The translations under genes and the position numbers were made by a program. From Zipacnadum sp036504235 (lineage in GTDB: Bacteria > Armatimonadota > Zipacnadia > Zipacnadales > Zipacnadaceae), in NCBI GenBank assembly GCA_036504235.1, contig DASXVN010000079.1, positions 62,001 through 126,000 of the forward strand: a DNA stretch of 64,000 nucleotides, given 5' to 3'. The notes under the pieces are model-generated. The model was not told where the DNA came from, ran no database searches, and saw only the letters and a list, made by a program, of their open reading frames with translations. Positions 9,399 to 18,497 of this stretch are shown piece after piece (within the stretch, counting starts at the first letter, position 1; each line of letters opens with the position of its first letter).

Positions 9399-11315
9399 AT
9401 GAGCAAGATTACACTGACGCTGCCCGACGGCAAGCCCCTAGAAGTTGACCGGGGCACTACCGGGCTGCAGGTTGCCCAATCCATTGGCGCGCGGCTGGCG
9501 CAAGCCGCGGTGGGCGTCACCGTGGACGGCTCGGCTCTCGACCTGACTCGCCCGCTGCTCGCCGACGGGGCCTTCTCCGTGCTCACCTTCAACGACGAGG
9601 CCGGCCGCAGCGTATACTGGCACTCGGCCGCGCACCTGCTGGCCGCCGCCGTCGTGGACCTGTTCCCTGAGGCCCAGCCCACCATCGGCCCCTCCATCGC
9701 CGAGGGCTTCTACTATGATTTCGACGTCGCGCGGCCCTTCGCCGAGGACGACCTCGAGCGCCTCGAAGCCCGCATGCAGGAGCTGATCCAGGCGGACTTG
9801 CCCTTCGTGCGCGAGGAGCTGTCCGCTGACGAGGCCCTGCAACTCTTCGCCGACAACCCCTACAAGCGCGAGCTGATCGCGGAACTCGAGCCGGGCGTGC
9901 CCATCAGCATCTACCGATTGGGGGACTTCGTCGACCTCTGCCGGGGGCCGCATCTGTCCTCCACTGGGCGCCTAAAGGCCTTCAAGCTGATCAACACGGC
10001 CGCCTCCTACTGGCGCGGTGATGAGAACCGGGCCAGCCTCCAGCGCGTTTACGGCACCGCCTACCCCGACGCCAAGCAGCTCCAAGCGCATGTGGACCGT
10101 CTCGAAGAGGCGCGCCGCCGCGACCACCGCAAGCTCGGTCGCGAGTTGGAGCTGTTCACCTTCTTCGAGGAGGCCGGCGCGGGTCTCCCCTACTACTGGC
10201 CCAACGGCGCCATGCTCCGCCAGACCGTCTGTGACTACGCCATCCAGCAGCACCTGCGTCGCGGTTATAAGCTGGTGCGCACACCCCATCTGATCCGCAG
10301 CGACATCTGGCACACCTCCGGGCACGCCCAGCAGGGCTACCCCATGTACTTCACGGACGTCGAGGGCCAGTCGTACGGTATCAAGCCCATGAACTGCCCG
10401 GGGCATATCCTGCTGTACAAGAGCAACACCCACTCGTACCGCGACCTGCCCCTGCGCCTCTTCGAGCTGGGCACGGTGTACCGCCACGAGCGCAGCGGCG
10501 TGCTGCACGGCCTCATGCGCGTGCGCGGCTTCACCCAGGACGACGCCCATATCTTCTGCACGCCCGAGCAGCTCACCGACGAACTGGTCAGCGTTCTGGC
10601 GTTCGCTCGCGACATGCTCAATGCATTTGGCTTCACCGAGTTTGAGGTCAACCTCAGCACGCGTCCGGACAAGGCCATCGGCTCCCCGGAAATCTGGGAG
10701 CAGGCGGAGGCGGCCCTGGCCGTAGCTCTAGACCAGGCCGGTCTCCCCTACCATGTAGACGAGGGCGAGGGCGCGTTTTACGGTCCCAAGATCGACATCA
10801 AACTCAAGGACGCCATCGGCCGCCTCTGGCAAGGCCCGACGATCCAGTGCGACTTCAACATGCCGGAGCGCTTCAACATCACTTACGTCGGTGAGGACGG
10901 CCACGAGCATCGCGTTGTCATGATCCACCGCGTGGTCCTGGCCGGCATCGAGCGCTTCCTGGGGGTGCTCATCGAGCACTACGCCGGAGCTTTCCCGGTC
11001 TGGCTGGCCCCCGTACAGGCCCGGATTCTACCCATCACCGACCGCGCCATGGCCTGGGGCCGGCAAGTGCGTGACGTACTGCTGGACGCCGGTTTGCGCG
11101 TGGAACTCGACGAGTCCCACGGTACGCTGGGCTCCAAAATCCGCGACGCCGAGGTCATGCGCCTTCCGTACATGCTCATCGTGGGCGACCGCGAGGCCGA
11201 GCAGGAGGCGGTGGCCGTTCGTCATCGCGAGGAAGGCGACTTGGGGGCCCAACGGCTCGCTGACTTTGTCCAGCGGCTCCTGGCCGAGAGCCGCGCCCCG
11301 CGGGCCGGAAGCTAA
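9399..11315 (+). CDS. thrS: Threonine--tRNA ligase
   Basis: 638 residues, full length for the class. It charges tRNA-Thr in the cytoplasm. The order is an N-terminal TGS domain (to about residue 62), the second additional editing domain with the H75xxxH79 pair and a GPSIAEGFYYDF segment, the class II core with motif 2 (VYRHERSGVLHGLMRVRGF) and the catalytic zinc Cys in NCPGH (Cys333), motif 3 (ending GIERFLG), and a C-terminal anticodon-binding domain. The start is the ATG at 9399 because AAAGGAGGT lies 8 bases upstream; the frame is open further left but does not resemble ThrRS. It follows tRNA-Val by 241 bp. Confidence 0.97.
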   Translation: MSKITLTLPDGKPLEVDRGTTGLQVAQSIGARLAQAAVGVTVDGSALDLTRPLLADGAFSVLTFNDEAGRSVYWHSAAHLLAAAVVDLFPEAQPTIGPSIAEGFYYDFDVARPFAEDDLERLEARMQELIQADLPFVREELSADEALQLFADNPYKRELIAELEPGVPISIYRLGDFVDLCRGPHLSSTGRLKAFKLINTAASYWRGDENRASLQRVYGTAYPDAKQLQAHVDRLEEARRRDHRKLGRELELFTFFEEAGAGLPYYWPNGAMLRQTVCDYAIQQHLRRGYKLVRTPHLIRSDIWHTSGHAQQGYPMYFTDVEGQSYGIKPMNCPGHILLYKSNTHSYRDLPLRLFELGTVYRHERSGVLHGLMRVRGFTQDDAHIFCTPEQLTDELVSVLAFARDMLNAFGFTEFEVNLSTRPDKAIGSPEIWEQAEAALAVALDQAGLPYHVDEGEGAFYGPKIDIKLKDAIGRLWQGPTIQCDFNMPERFNITYVGEDGHEHRVVMIHRVVLAGIERFLGVLIEHYAGAFPVWLAPVQARILPITDRAMAWGRQVRDVLLDAGLRVELDESHGTLGSKIRDAEVMRLPYMLIVGDREAEQEAVAVRHREEGDLGAQRLADFVQRLLAESRAPRAGS

Positions 11316-11366
11316 GCCCGGGCCTGCGGAACTCGGCGACTCCCCGCGTCGTTTCTACCCGAGGGG

Positions 11367-11407
11367 CGTCCTCTCGCACGTCTCTCGAACCGAAGCCGGA
11401 GAGGACG
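11367..11407. repeat. Inverted repeat after thrS
   Basis: CGTCCTCTC (11367-11375) and GAGAGGACG (11399-11407) are perfect inverted arms with a 23-base loop. No T run follows, so this is not a classical terminator; it could be an RNA structure in the leader of the next gene. Confidence 0.45.
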
Positions 11408-11461
11408 CGTCGGTGAGGCTAGGAGGCGTCAGTCCGCTAGCGGCGTCGGAGGAGAACTCTC

Positions 11462-12004
11462 ATGGTGGAGATGTTTGTCTACAGGGTCGCCCTGGACGTC
11501 GAGCAGGGCACGGCGGTGGTGCTGCTTACCGAGGAGGAGCCCGTGCAGCGCCTCCTCCCTATCTGGATCCGGGTCTTTGAGGCCCAGGCGATCGCCATGG
11601 AGCTGCACGGTGAGACTCCCCCGCGCCCCTATACGCACGATCTGATGGCGGCGATCGTGGCCGCCGTGGGCTGGCGACTGGATCACATCTCAATCACGGA
11701 CCTGCGCGATACCACCTTCTATGCCGTACTCAGCTTGGAGCAGGATGGCCAAGTCGTTGAGGTGGACGCGCGGCCCAGTGACAGCATTGCCTTGGCCCTA
11801 CGCTGTGATGCCCGAATCTACGTGGCTGACGATGTGCTGGAGAAGGCCGCCATTGTCCCGGGCCCGGAAACCCCGGAAGACGACGTCGATGCCTTCCGAC
11901 GGCTGATGAGCGGCGTAGACCTGACGGTGCCGGAGAGCGGGGAAGAACCTGGTCCCCCCCTCGAGCCGGAGCCGCCCGGCGATTCGACCGAAGAACCGAG
12001 CTAG
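11462..12004 (+). CDS. DUF151 bifunctional-nuclease family protein
   Basis: 180 residues. The first 135 match the DUF151 (BFN) fold: a VLLTEEEPVQRLLPIWI strand, ARPSDSIALALR near residues 101-112 and ADDVLEKAAI after it. Some plant and bacterial members have been reported to have nuclease activity, but the cellular role in most bacteria is unknown. The last 40 residues are acidic and Pro-rich and look disordered. The ATG at 11462 has GGAGGAG upstream (spacing about 7). It sits between thrS and the UPF0182 gene with no obvious pathway link. Confidence 0.85.
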   Translation: MVEMFVYRVALDVEQGTAVVLLTEEEPVQRLLPIWIRVFEAQAIAMELHGETPPRPYTHDLMAAIVAAVGWRLDHISITDLRDTTFYAVLSLEQDGQVVEVDARPSDSIALALRCDARIYVADDVLEKAAIVPGPETPEDDVDAFRRLMSGVDLTVPESGEEPGPPLEPEPPGDSTEEPS

Positions 12005-12096
12005 CCGTTGCTGTCCGCTGTCGGCCAGCGCCCTGGGCGCGGGCCCTGTCTGTCTGCCAACGCGAACGCGTTTTCTGACCATCTGGAGGAGAGCTA

Positions 12097-15000
12097 GTGA
12101 GTCGATCAAACCGTATCTTCACCCTGGCCGTAGGCCTGGTGCTGGTAGTTCTGTTTCTCATCCGTATGCTGTCCGTCTACACCGATTTTCTGTGGATGGA
12201 CTCGGTGGGCCAATCCGCGGTCTTCACCAAGCTTCTGTGGACCAAGATCGCTCTGGGCCTGATCGTGGGGGGCGTGTTCTTCGCCTGGTTGTGGATCAAC
12301 CTGCGTTTGGCACGCCGCGCTAAGCCCGCCGAGGTCGCCTTCATCGGCCGCCGGCTGCTCCCTGACGAGGACCGCGCGCAGATCGAGGTATACGCCGACC
12401 GCGCGCTGTTCATCTTCTGCCTGATCGGCGCCGTCTTCGCCGGCTTCTACGCCGCCGCGCAGGCCGTTCCCCTGCTGGTCTTCCTCAATTCCGTACCCTT
12501 TGGCAAGACCGACCCGATCTTCGGGAACGACCTGGGCTTCTACGTCTTCCGCCTGCCTTTCTGGTTCTACCTGTACCGCTCCGCCATGTACATGGCCGGC
12601 TTCGCCTTTGTCGTGGCTCTGCTGGTCCATCTCTATCAGGAGAACGTGCGCCTGGTTGGCAACACGATCCACGCCGACTCGCGGGCCCGCCGCCATCTCT
12701 TCGGCCTGCTGGGTATCGTCCTGCTGATTAAGATCGCCGGCTACCGCCTGGCCCAGTTCAGCCTGCTCAACTCGACCACCGGCAAGCTCTTCTCCGGCGC
12801 CTCCTACGCCGATGTGGCCGCCCGCCTACCCGTCCTGTGGGGCATGATGCTGCTCGCGCTGGTCGCCGCGGTCTTGACCTTCATGAGCATCAAGCGTCGC
12901 GATTTTAAGTTGGTCGGCTGGCCGCTGGCCCTGCTGCTGGTGGTCTCCTTCCTGGGCGGCACCGTGTACCCGCAGGCCCTCCAGCGCCTGGTCGTCGTCC
13001 CCAACCAGTTGGAGAAGGAACAGCCCTTCTTGCAGCGCAACATCGCCGCCACCCGCGACGCCTTTGGCCTATCCCAGGTGGCGCGCAGCAACTTCCAGGT
13101 CAGCGGCACCCTCGACGCAGAGACCCTGCGCGCCAATCGGCAGACCCTGACGTCTATCCGTCTGTGGGATTACCGCCCGCTGGAAGCGACCTTCGACATG
13201 CTCCAGACCCTGCGGCCCTACTACAGCTTCCCCGGCGTGGACGTGGATCGCTATGACGTCAATGGCGCCCTGCGCCAGGTCTCGATCGCTCCACGCCAGT
13301 TGGACTACAACAAGCTTTCCGGCCAAGCCTGGCAGAATCAGCACCTCATCTACACCCACGGGTACGGGGCAGTTGTCTCCCCCGTCAACGAGGGCGACGG
13401 TCGCGGTCTGCCCGTTTTCTGGGTAAGCGGGCTGCCCCCCAAGTCCACGGTGCCGCAGATGGACATTAAGCAGCCTTCCGTCTACTACCAGTCCTCCTCC
13501 CTGCCGCCGCTGATTGAGCTAGTGTCTAGCCCGGAAGCCGCCACCCAGCCTTCTGCTGAGCAGGCTCCGGGTGGACCCGGCGCCGGCCCCGGCGGCGCCG
13601 CGCCCGCGACTCCGGCGCCCACGGTCCGCGGGCCGCTCTCGAAGGCTCCCGCTGGCGAGGTGCCTTATGTCTTGGTCAACACCAAGCAGCCAGAGTTGGA
13701 CTACCCCAGCCTCGCCACCAGCGCGGCTGCGGCCCCCACCGCCGACCAGAATCAGATGGTCAACTATGGCGGCAAGGGTGGCGTGCAACTTAGCAGCTTC
13801 ATTCGCCGCCTGGCCTTCGCCGCGCGCTTCTCGGACCTGCAGATTCTGCTCACTGCCTATCTCAAGCCGGATAGCCGCATCCAGTTGCACCGCTATCTGC
13901 CCGAGTCGCTCTCGGCGGTCGCGCCCTTCATGATGTACGATCCTGACCCCTATATGGTCATCGCCGACGGGCGCTTGGTCTGGATTTGCGACGCATACAC
14001 GGTCAGCGACCGCTATCCGTACTCCACGCTGGCCTCCAACGTGGCGACCGACTCGGTGAACCTACCCTCCATCAACTACCTCCGGAACTCAGTCAAGGTC
14101 ACGGTGGACGCCTACGACGGCCTGCCTACGTTCCACATCGTGGACCCGCAGGACCCGGTAGTGCAGTGCTACCAGAAGATCTTCCCGACCCTGTTCACCC
14201 AGCAGGAGATGTCGCCCATCATCCGCCGCCACTTGCGGGTGCCCCTCCTGCAGTTCCTCACCCAGGCGAAGGTCTACGGGCTCTATCACATTGAGGATCC
14301 CACGACCTTCTTCAACCGCGAAGACATGTGGGCCGTCCCACCCGAGATTTTCGGCACCACCAGCCGCCCCACCGAGCCTTATTACGTGGTCATGAAGCTG
14401 CCGGGCGCAGAGAAGGAGCAGTTCCTCCTCATGTTGCCCTACGTACTTAAGGGCCGTGAGGAACGCGTCGCTGTGGCCTGGATGGCCGCCATCTGTGACG
14501 AGCCGGACTATGGGAAGCTGGTCGTCTACGACTTCCCCAAGAGTCCCGGCGTTATGGGGCCCATGCAGTTCGAGGGGCTTATCGACCAGAATACGGACAT
14601 CTCCCAGGCTTTCAGTCTCTGGAACCAGGCTGGCTCGCGCGTCGTGCGCGGCAACACGCTGATGATTCCGGTTGACGGCAGCATGCTCTACGTGGAGCCC
14701 GTCTACTTGGTCGCTACCGAGAAGAACGCCGTGCCGCAGTTGCAGCGCGTCATCGTCGCCTATGGCGAGCAGATCGTCATGGAGCCGACGCTCGACGCGG
14801 CCCTGCAGCGTCTCTTCGGCGTGGATCTGAAGCTGGCCCAGACTGGACCGGCCAAGATCACCGTTCCCGCCTCGGGGGCCGGCGTTACCGCCATTCCCGC
14901 GCCAGTGCCGGGCCAACCCGCGACCGCCGGTCCGCCGCCGACCGTCCCGAGCGCCGGGACTGGCCCCTCGGCCGACCTGCGGGGGCTTATCGATCAGGCT

Positions 15001-15117
15001 CTCGTCATCGACACCCAGGCGCAGACGGCCTTGCGCCAAGGGGACCTGGCCACGTACCAGCAGAAGCAAAAGCAGGTCGGCGACCTGTTGCGGCAGATGC
15101 AGCAGCAAGCCCGGTAG
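12097..15117 (+). CDS. UPF0182 family large membrane protein
   Basis: 1006 residues. About seven transmembrane helices occupy the first 300 residues (IFTLAVGLVLVVLFLIRM, then LGLIVGGVFFAWLW and others). A long extracytoplasmic part follows with family hallmarks: a SFIRRLAFAARFSD block and SRVVRGNTLMIPVDGSMLYV. A Pro/Ala-rich linker near residues 470-520 and a Gln-rich coiled-coil tail flank it. UPF0182 proteins occur in Actinobacteria, Cyanobacteria and relatives; no function is established. The start is GTG at 12097 with TGGAGGA upstream. A strong terminator follows, so it ends its transcript. Confidence 0.92.
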   Translation: MSRSNRIFTLAVGLVLVVLFLIRMLSVYTDFLWMDSVGQSAVFTKLLWTKIALGLIVGGVFFAWLWINLRLARRAKPAEVAFIGRRLLPDEDRAQIEVYADRALFIFCLIGAVFAGFYAAAQAVPLLVFLNSVPFGKTDPIFGNDLGFYVFRLPFWFYLYRSAMYMAGFAFVVALLVHLYQENVRLVGNTIHADSRARRHLFGLLGIVLLIKIAGYRLAQFSLLNSTTGKLFSGASYADVAARLPVLWGMMLLALVAAVLTFMSIKRRDFKLVGWPLALLLVVSFLGGTVYPQALQRLVVVPNQLEKEQPFLQRNIAATRDAFGLSQVARSNFQVSGTLDAETLRANRQTLTSIRLWDYRPLEATFDMLQTLRPYYSFPGVDVDRYDVNGALRQVSIAPRQLDYNKLSGQAWQNQHLIYTHGYGAVVSPVNEGDGRGLPVFWVSGLPPKSTVPQMDIKQPSVYYQSSSLPPLIELVSSPEAATQPSAEQAPGGPGAGPGGAAPATPAPTVRGPLSKAPAGEVPYVLVNTKQPELDYPSLATSAAAAPTADQNQMVNYGGKGGVQLSSFIRRLAFAARFSDLQILLTAYLKPDSRIQLHRYLPESLSAVAPFMMYDPDPYMVIADGRLVWICDAYTVSDRYPYSTLASNVATDSVNLPSINYLRNSVKVTVDAYDGLPTFHIVDPQDPVVQCYQKIFPTLFTQQEMSPIIRRHLRVPLLQFLTQAKVYGLYHIEDPTTFFNREDMWAVPPEIFGTTSRPTEPYYVVMKLPGAEKEQFLLMLPYVLKGREERVAVAWMAAICDEPDYGKLVVYDFPKSPGVMGPMQFEGLIDQNTDISQAFSLWNQAGSRVVRGNTLMIPVDGSMLYVEPVYLVATEKNAVPQLQRVIVAYGEQIVMEPTLDAALQRLFGVDLKLAQTGPAKITVPASGAGVTAIPAPVPGQPATAGPPPTVPSAGTGPSADLRGLIDQALVIDTQAQTALRQGDLATYQQKQKQVGDLLRQMQQQAR

Positions 15118-15177
15118 ACCCCGGCCTACCAGGACCCCCGACTGGGCGCGGCTCTGCTGCCCGCGTCCTGGCTCTTC

Positions 15178-15215
15178 AGCGGCAGGCGGAACTCAATCCG
15201 CCTGCCGCTCTTTTC
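15178..15215 (+). terminator. Intrinsic terminator after the UPF0182 gene
   Basis: A perfect 13-bp GC-rich stem (15178-15190 with 15197-15209), a 6-base loop, then TCTTTTC. The hairpin also lies just before the next gene's ribosome site. Confidence 0.92.
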
Positions 15216-15255
15216 TCGGGGAGGGTTGCTCCGTCGACACGGAGAACCCTGCCTC

Positions 15256-15960
15256 ATGCCTAGCCTCTCCCCCACACCGGAGCCTCGTCGCACGCGTCCC
15301 CGGGCTCTCGTCTTCGATTTCGACGGCACACTTGTCGATTCCCGCATCGACTTCCCGCTGATGCGCGAACGAGTTCTCGTCCATCTCTCCGCCTGGGGCC
15401 TCAAGCCTGACCCCGCCGTCGAGATGCTTATTCTGGAGACGATCCACTGGGCGCGGAAGAACCTCCGCGCCACTTCCCCGCTACGCGCGGACCAGTACTT
15501 TGCCGAAGCAATGGCTCTGCTCTGGGAGATTGAGCGCCCGTTCTGCAATCAAGCGCGCCTCTTCCCCGGCGTCGCTGATGCCCTCCGCGCCGCCGCCACC
15601 GCCGGAGTGTCGCTGGGCATCATTACCAGGAACTCGCGCGCGGGTGTGGGCCTGGTGATGGCGCGTAACCCGCTCCCGATCGCCGTGATAGTCACTCGTG
15701 ACGACCTGATGGACGTCAAACCCCACCCCCGGCACCTGCTCCAGGCGCTCCAGGCAATGGACGTTCCTGCCGCCCAGACTTGGCTAATCGGCGATCATCC
15801 GACCGACGTGGCCTGCGGGCTGGCCGCGGGCGCCCACGCCGGCGCAGTTCTAACCGGCGGCACCCCCGCCGCCGCCCTTCTCGCCGCCGGTGCCGAGCTT
15901 GTATGCCCAGATTCGGCCAGTCTGGTACACGCGCTTCTCCGCCCCTCGGCAGGCGAGTAG
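15256..15960 (+). CDS. HAD-superfamily hydrolase (phosphoglycolate phosphatase-like)
   Basis: 234 residues. HAD motif I is VFDFDGTLVDS near residue 20, motif II is IITRNSR, motif III is a Lys in VKPHPRH, and motif IV is LIGDHPTDVACG. A helical cap lies between motifs I and II. This places it with subfamily I phosphatases such as Gph; the natural substrate is unknown. The start at 15256 is chosen over an upstream TTG because GGAGA lies 10 bases before it and the similarity starts after it. Confidence 0.85.
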   Translation: MPSLSPTPEPRRTRPRALVFDFDGTLVDSRIDFPLMRERVLVHLSAWGLKPDPAVEMLILETIHWARKNLRATSPLRADQYFAEAMALLWEIERPFCNQARLFPGVADALRAAATAGVSLGIITRNSRAGVGLVMARNPLPIAVIVTRDDLMDVKPHPRHLLQALQAMDVPAAQTWLIGDHPTDVACGLAAGAHAGAVLTGGTPAAALLAAGAELVCPDSASLVHALLRPSAGE

Positions 15961-16051
15961 CTCTTCTTCGCATGGCGAATGCTCTGCGTTAATTCCCTGA
16001 ACAGGAAGGAATCAGCCGGGTAGGCGCGGAAAGCAAGGAAGGAAGCGAGGC

Positions 16052-16111
16052 GGAGAAGTGTCGGAAGTGGCACTTCCGCGCCTCAGCCAAGGCCCGACAT
16101 GGCTCTTCTCC
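16052..16111 (+). promoter_or_regulatory. Overlapping inverted repeats upstream of the HTH gene
   Basis: CGGAAGTG (16062-16069) pairs with CACTTCCG (16071-16078) around one central base. GGAGAAG and TGTCGG (16052-16064) can instead pair with CCGACA (16094-16099) and CTTCTCC (16105-16111). The two pairings share bases, so only one can form. This could be an operator or a switching leader; which one is not determined. Confidence 0.4.
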
Positions 16112-16159
16112 AGAGCGCCGCCGCTGTCCGGTTCTACCGTTTCTTAAGGGGGATCTTCC

Positions 16160-16741
16160 GTGGATGACCAACAACTGACCGTAAAGGAAGCAGCTTTGCG
16201 ATTGGGGGTTACCACCCGAACGGTGCGCCTGTGGGTGGAGGCCGGGAAGCTTTCCGCGCAGCGGGTTCGGGGGAAGTTCGGACCCGAGTGGCGCGTAAGC
16301 GCGGACGGCGTCGAACACCTGCTCCCCGAGGCGAACCTCGGCGCGGTGGTGTCAGACCCAGCGAGGAAGCTAGGAGGGAATGCTTTCCTCGCCGGATTGG
16401 GCGCTCTATCCACCGAGTTGGAGGCCAGTCGCGACGCCCATGAAGCGCATACTCAGCATATTGTTGCCATCGCTGATGCACTTGGCGCCTTGCGGCAGGA
16501 GCTCGGGACGCGGCCCGATCCTGCTCAGTTGATCGCCGGCCTGGTCAGTCAGGGCAGCGCGCTGCAGCGCGCCCTCCAGGAAGAGGCACGCTTGCGTCGC
16601 CGGGAGTCTCAAGAGACCCTGGCCGGGCTCCAAGCCCTCACCGGACTCGTTCAGGCGCAGTCTGAGCAGTTGGAGGCTCTGTCGCAACGTATCGAAGACG
16701 CCGCCAAACCGCACTCATGGTGGCACCGCTTCTTCCACTAG
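16160..16741 (+). CDS. Helix-turn-helix protein with coiled-coil tail, beside parB
   Basis: 193 residues. The N-terminal 55 form a MerR/excisionase-type winged HTH (TVKEAALRLGVTTRTVRLWV, then GPEWRVSADGVEHLL). Residues about 75-185 are helical with heptad-like Leu/Ala/Gln spacing (LSTELEASRDAHEAH; AQSEQLEALSQRIEDA), predicting a coiled coil, and the extreme C-terminus is aromatic (WWHRFF). The gene starts with GTG at 16160 behind AAGGGGGA and converges on parB with 28 bp between stops. DNA-binding heads on coiled coils near par loci suggest a role in chromosome organisation or cell-cycle control, but that is inference from position. Confidence 0.7.
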   Translation: MDDQQLTVKEAALRLGVTTRTVRLWVEAGKLSAQRVRGKFGPEWRVSADGVEHLLPEANLGAVVSDPARKLGGNAFLAGLGALSTELEASRDAHEAHTQHIVAIADALGALRQELGTRPDPAQLIAGLVSQGSALQRALQEEARLRRRESQETLAGLQALTGLVQAQSEQLEALSQRIEDAAKPHSWWHRFFH

Positions 16742-16769
16742 CCGTTCTCCGCTGCTCGGGCCGCCGCCG

Positions 16770-17645
16770 TCAGAAGAACACGTCCTCCTGCGGCGCTATC
16801 TCGTCAACGAGGCGGCTCAGTTCCTCGCTATCGTGGAAGACAATCTTGATCATGCCCGCTCCATTGCGCCTGCCTTCGATAGACACGCGTGTGGCCAAGG
16901 CTTGCTGAAGCCGCTCAGTGACCGCCTTCCGGAACACTTCCTTCTCTTCCGTAACCTCTTCCTCGGCCGGCGGCTCAGGAGCAGGCACGGAAGGCTTCCG
17001 CGCTAATTCCTCGGTCTGCCGCACGCTCAGGCATTCCCTGATGGCCCGTTCACAGACTTGGTAGAGCCGCGCGGGCTCGTCTTTCAGCGCCAGTAGCGCT
17101 CGGGCATGGCCTTCGGTAAGGGTTCCCTCTTCTACCGCCTCCTGCACCTCAATGGGCAGCGCCAGAAGCCGTAGGCGGTTGGCCACCGCCGGACGACTCT
17201 TGCCGATTTGATCGGCCAGCTCTTCCTGCGTCATGTTGAACTCATCAAGCAAGCGACGGTAGGCATGCGCCTCCTCCATGGCGTTGAGGTCTTCGCGCTG
17301 CAGATTCTCGACCAGGGCCACCTGCATGGACTGCCGATCATCCATCTGATGCACCAAGCACGCAACTGTGGCCAGGGACAAGAGCCGAGCGGCCCGCCAT
17401 CGCCGCTCTCCGGCGACTATTTCGTATCCGCTGTCGGTTTCTCGCACCAGAAGTGGCTGCAGGAGTCCCTGTTCCCGTATGGAGTCGGCCAGAGAGGCCA
17501 CTTCGTCTTCGTCAAAGCAGCGCCGCGGCTGGAAGGGATTGGGCCGCAGCCGGTCTATGTCGACCTCGATGACGCCTCGGGTCTGCGGCGCGCCGCTTCC
17601 GGCCAGCAGATCACTCAGTCCTCGTCCCAAACTACGCTTTTGCAC
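16770..17645 (-). CDS. parB: ParB chromosome-partitioning protein
   Basis: 291 residues. It starts QKRSLGRGLSDLL, typical of chromosomal ParB. The N-terminal CTPase/ParB domain contains NPFQPRR and GERRWRAA (the arginine-rich box), then a helix-turn-helix central domain (MTQEELADQIGKSRPAVANR) that reads parS, and a C-terminal dimerisation domain. It binds parS, spreads along DNA and works with ParA to segregate origins. The GTG at 17645 is chosen because AGGAGG lies 9 bases upstream and the family N-terminus begins there; it overlaps parA by 14 bp. Two parS sites lie 1.5 kb upstream. Confidence 0.96.
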   Translation of the reverse strand: MQKRSLGRGLSDLLAGSGAPQTRGVIEVDIDRLRPNPFQPRRCFDEDEVASLADSIREQGLLQPLLVRETDSGYEIVAGERRWRAARLLSLATVACLVHQMDDRQSMQVALVENLQREDLNAMEEAHAYRRLLDEFNMTQEELADQIGKSRPAVANRLRLLALPIEVQEAVEEGTLTEGHARALLALKDEPARLYQVCERAIRECLSVRQTEELARKPSVPAPEPPAEEEVTEEKEVFRKAVTERLQQALATRVSIEGRRNGAGMIKIVFHDSEELSRLVDEIAPQEDVFF

Positions 17646-18420
17646 TTCCGAAGACCTCCTCATACAGACTCTGGTAGGCCTTCGCCCCTGCACTGGCCTT
17701 ATCGTAGGCCACAATCGGCAACCCATGGGAGGGAGCTTCAGCCAAGCGGACGTTTCTGGGGATGACAGACTTGAAAATGCGCCCCGGGAAGTGTTCAATG
17801 ACCTCTTCCGCGACCTCACGAGCCAGATTGGTGCGGGCATCAAACATGGTGAGAACGACCCCGGCAATCCGTAGGCGCGGGTTGATCTGCCCCTGCACCA
17901 ACTTCACAACCTTCATCAGTTGCGAAAGCCCCTCCAGCGCGTAATACTCGCATTGAATGGGGATCAGCACGGCATCGGCGGCCGCGAGGCTGTTGACGGT
18001 AAGCAGGCCCAATGAGGGCGCGGTGTCGATGATAATCAGGTCATAGCGCTTGCGCGCAGCCTCCAGCGACTGCCGCAGCTTGGTCTCGCGAGCAATCGCC
18101 GAGGCCAGGGATAGTTCTGCGCCGGCGAGATCAATCGTGGCCGGTACCAGCCAAAGGTTGCCAATGGGGGTAGGCACCACCACCTCGCCCAGGGGGTCTG
18201 GCGTCTCTTCCTTCCACTCGTCATCGGTGAGCAGGTCGTAGATGCAGCGGTCCAGCTTGCTGCGGTCCACGCCCAGACCACTCGTGGCATTTCCCTGGGG
18301 ATCCACGTCCACGAGCAGTACCTTCTTGCCGGCGAGAGCCGCTCCGGCCGCCAGATTCACGGCGGTGGTGGTCTTACCTACGCCACCCTTCTGATTGACA
18401 ACGGCAAAAGCCTCTGTCAT
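17632..18420 (-). CDS. parA: ParA chromosome-partitioning ATPase (Soj)
   Basis: 262 residues. It is a deviant Walker ATPase: NQKGGVGKTTTAVNLA (two Lys of the ParA Walker A), VLLVDVDPQGNATSGLG (Walker A') and IIIDTAPSLGLLTVNSL (Walker B). It makes the nucleoid gradient that moves ParB-parS complexes. The ATG at 18420 has GGAGGT 8 bases upstream; sequence further left does not resemble ParA. It overlaps parB and lies 77 bp after rsmG, in the common mnmG-rsmG-parA-parB order. Confidence 0.96.
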   Translation of the reverse strand: MTEAFAVVNQKGGVGKTTTAVNLAAGAALAGKKVLLVDVDPQGNATSGLGVDRSKLDRCIYDLLTDDEWKEETPDPLGEVVVPTPIGNLWLVPATIDLAGAELSLASAIARETKLRQSLEAARKRYDLIIIDTAPSLGLLTVNSLAAADAVLIPIQCEYYALEGLSQLMKVVKLVQGQINPRLRIAGVVLTMFDARTNLAREVAEEVIEHFPGRIFKSVIPRNVRLAEAPSHGLPIVAYDKASAGAKAYQSLYEEVFGSAKA

Positions 18421-18497
18421 GCGCGCACCTCCAGAACCAACCGGCGAATGCGGGGGGCGACACCCAATGAAACATACCGTTGAGGCCGGATCCTCGC

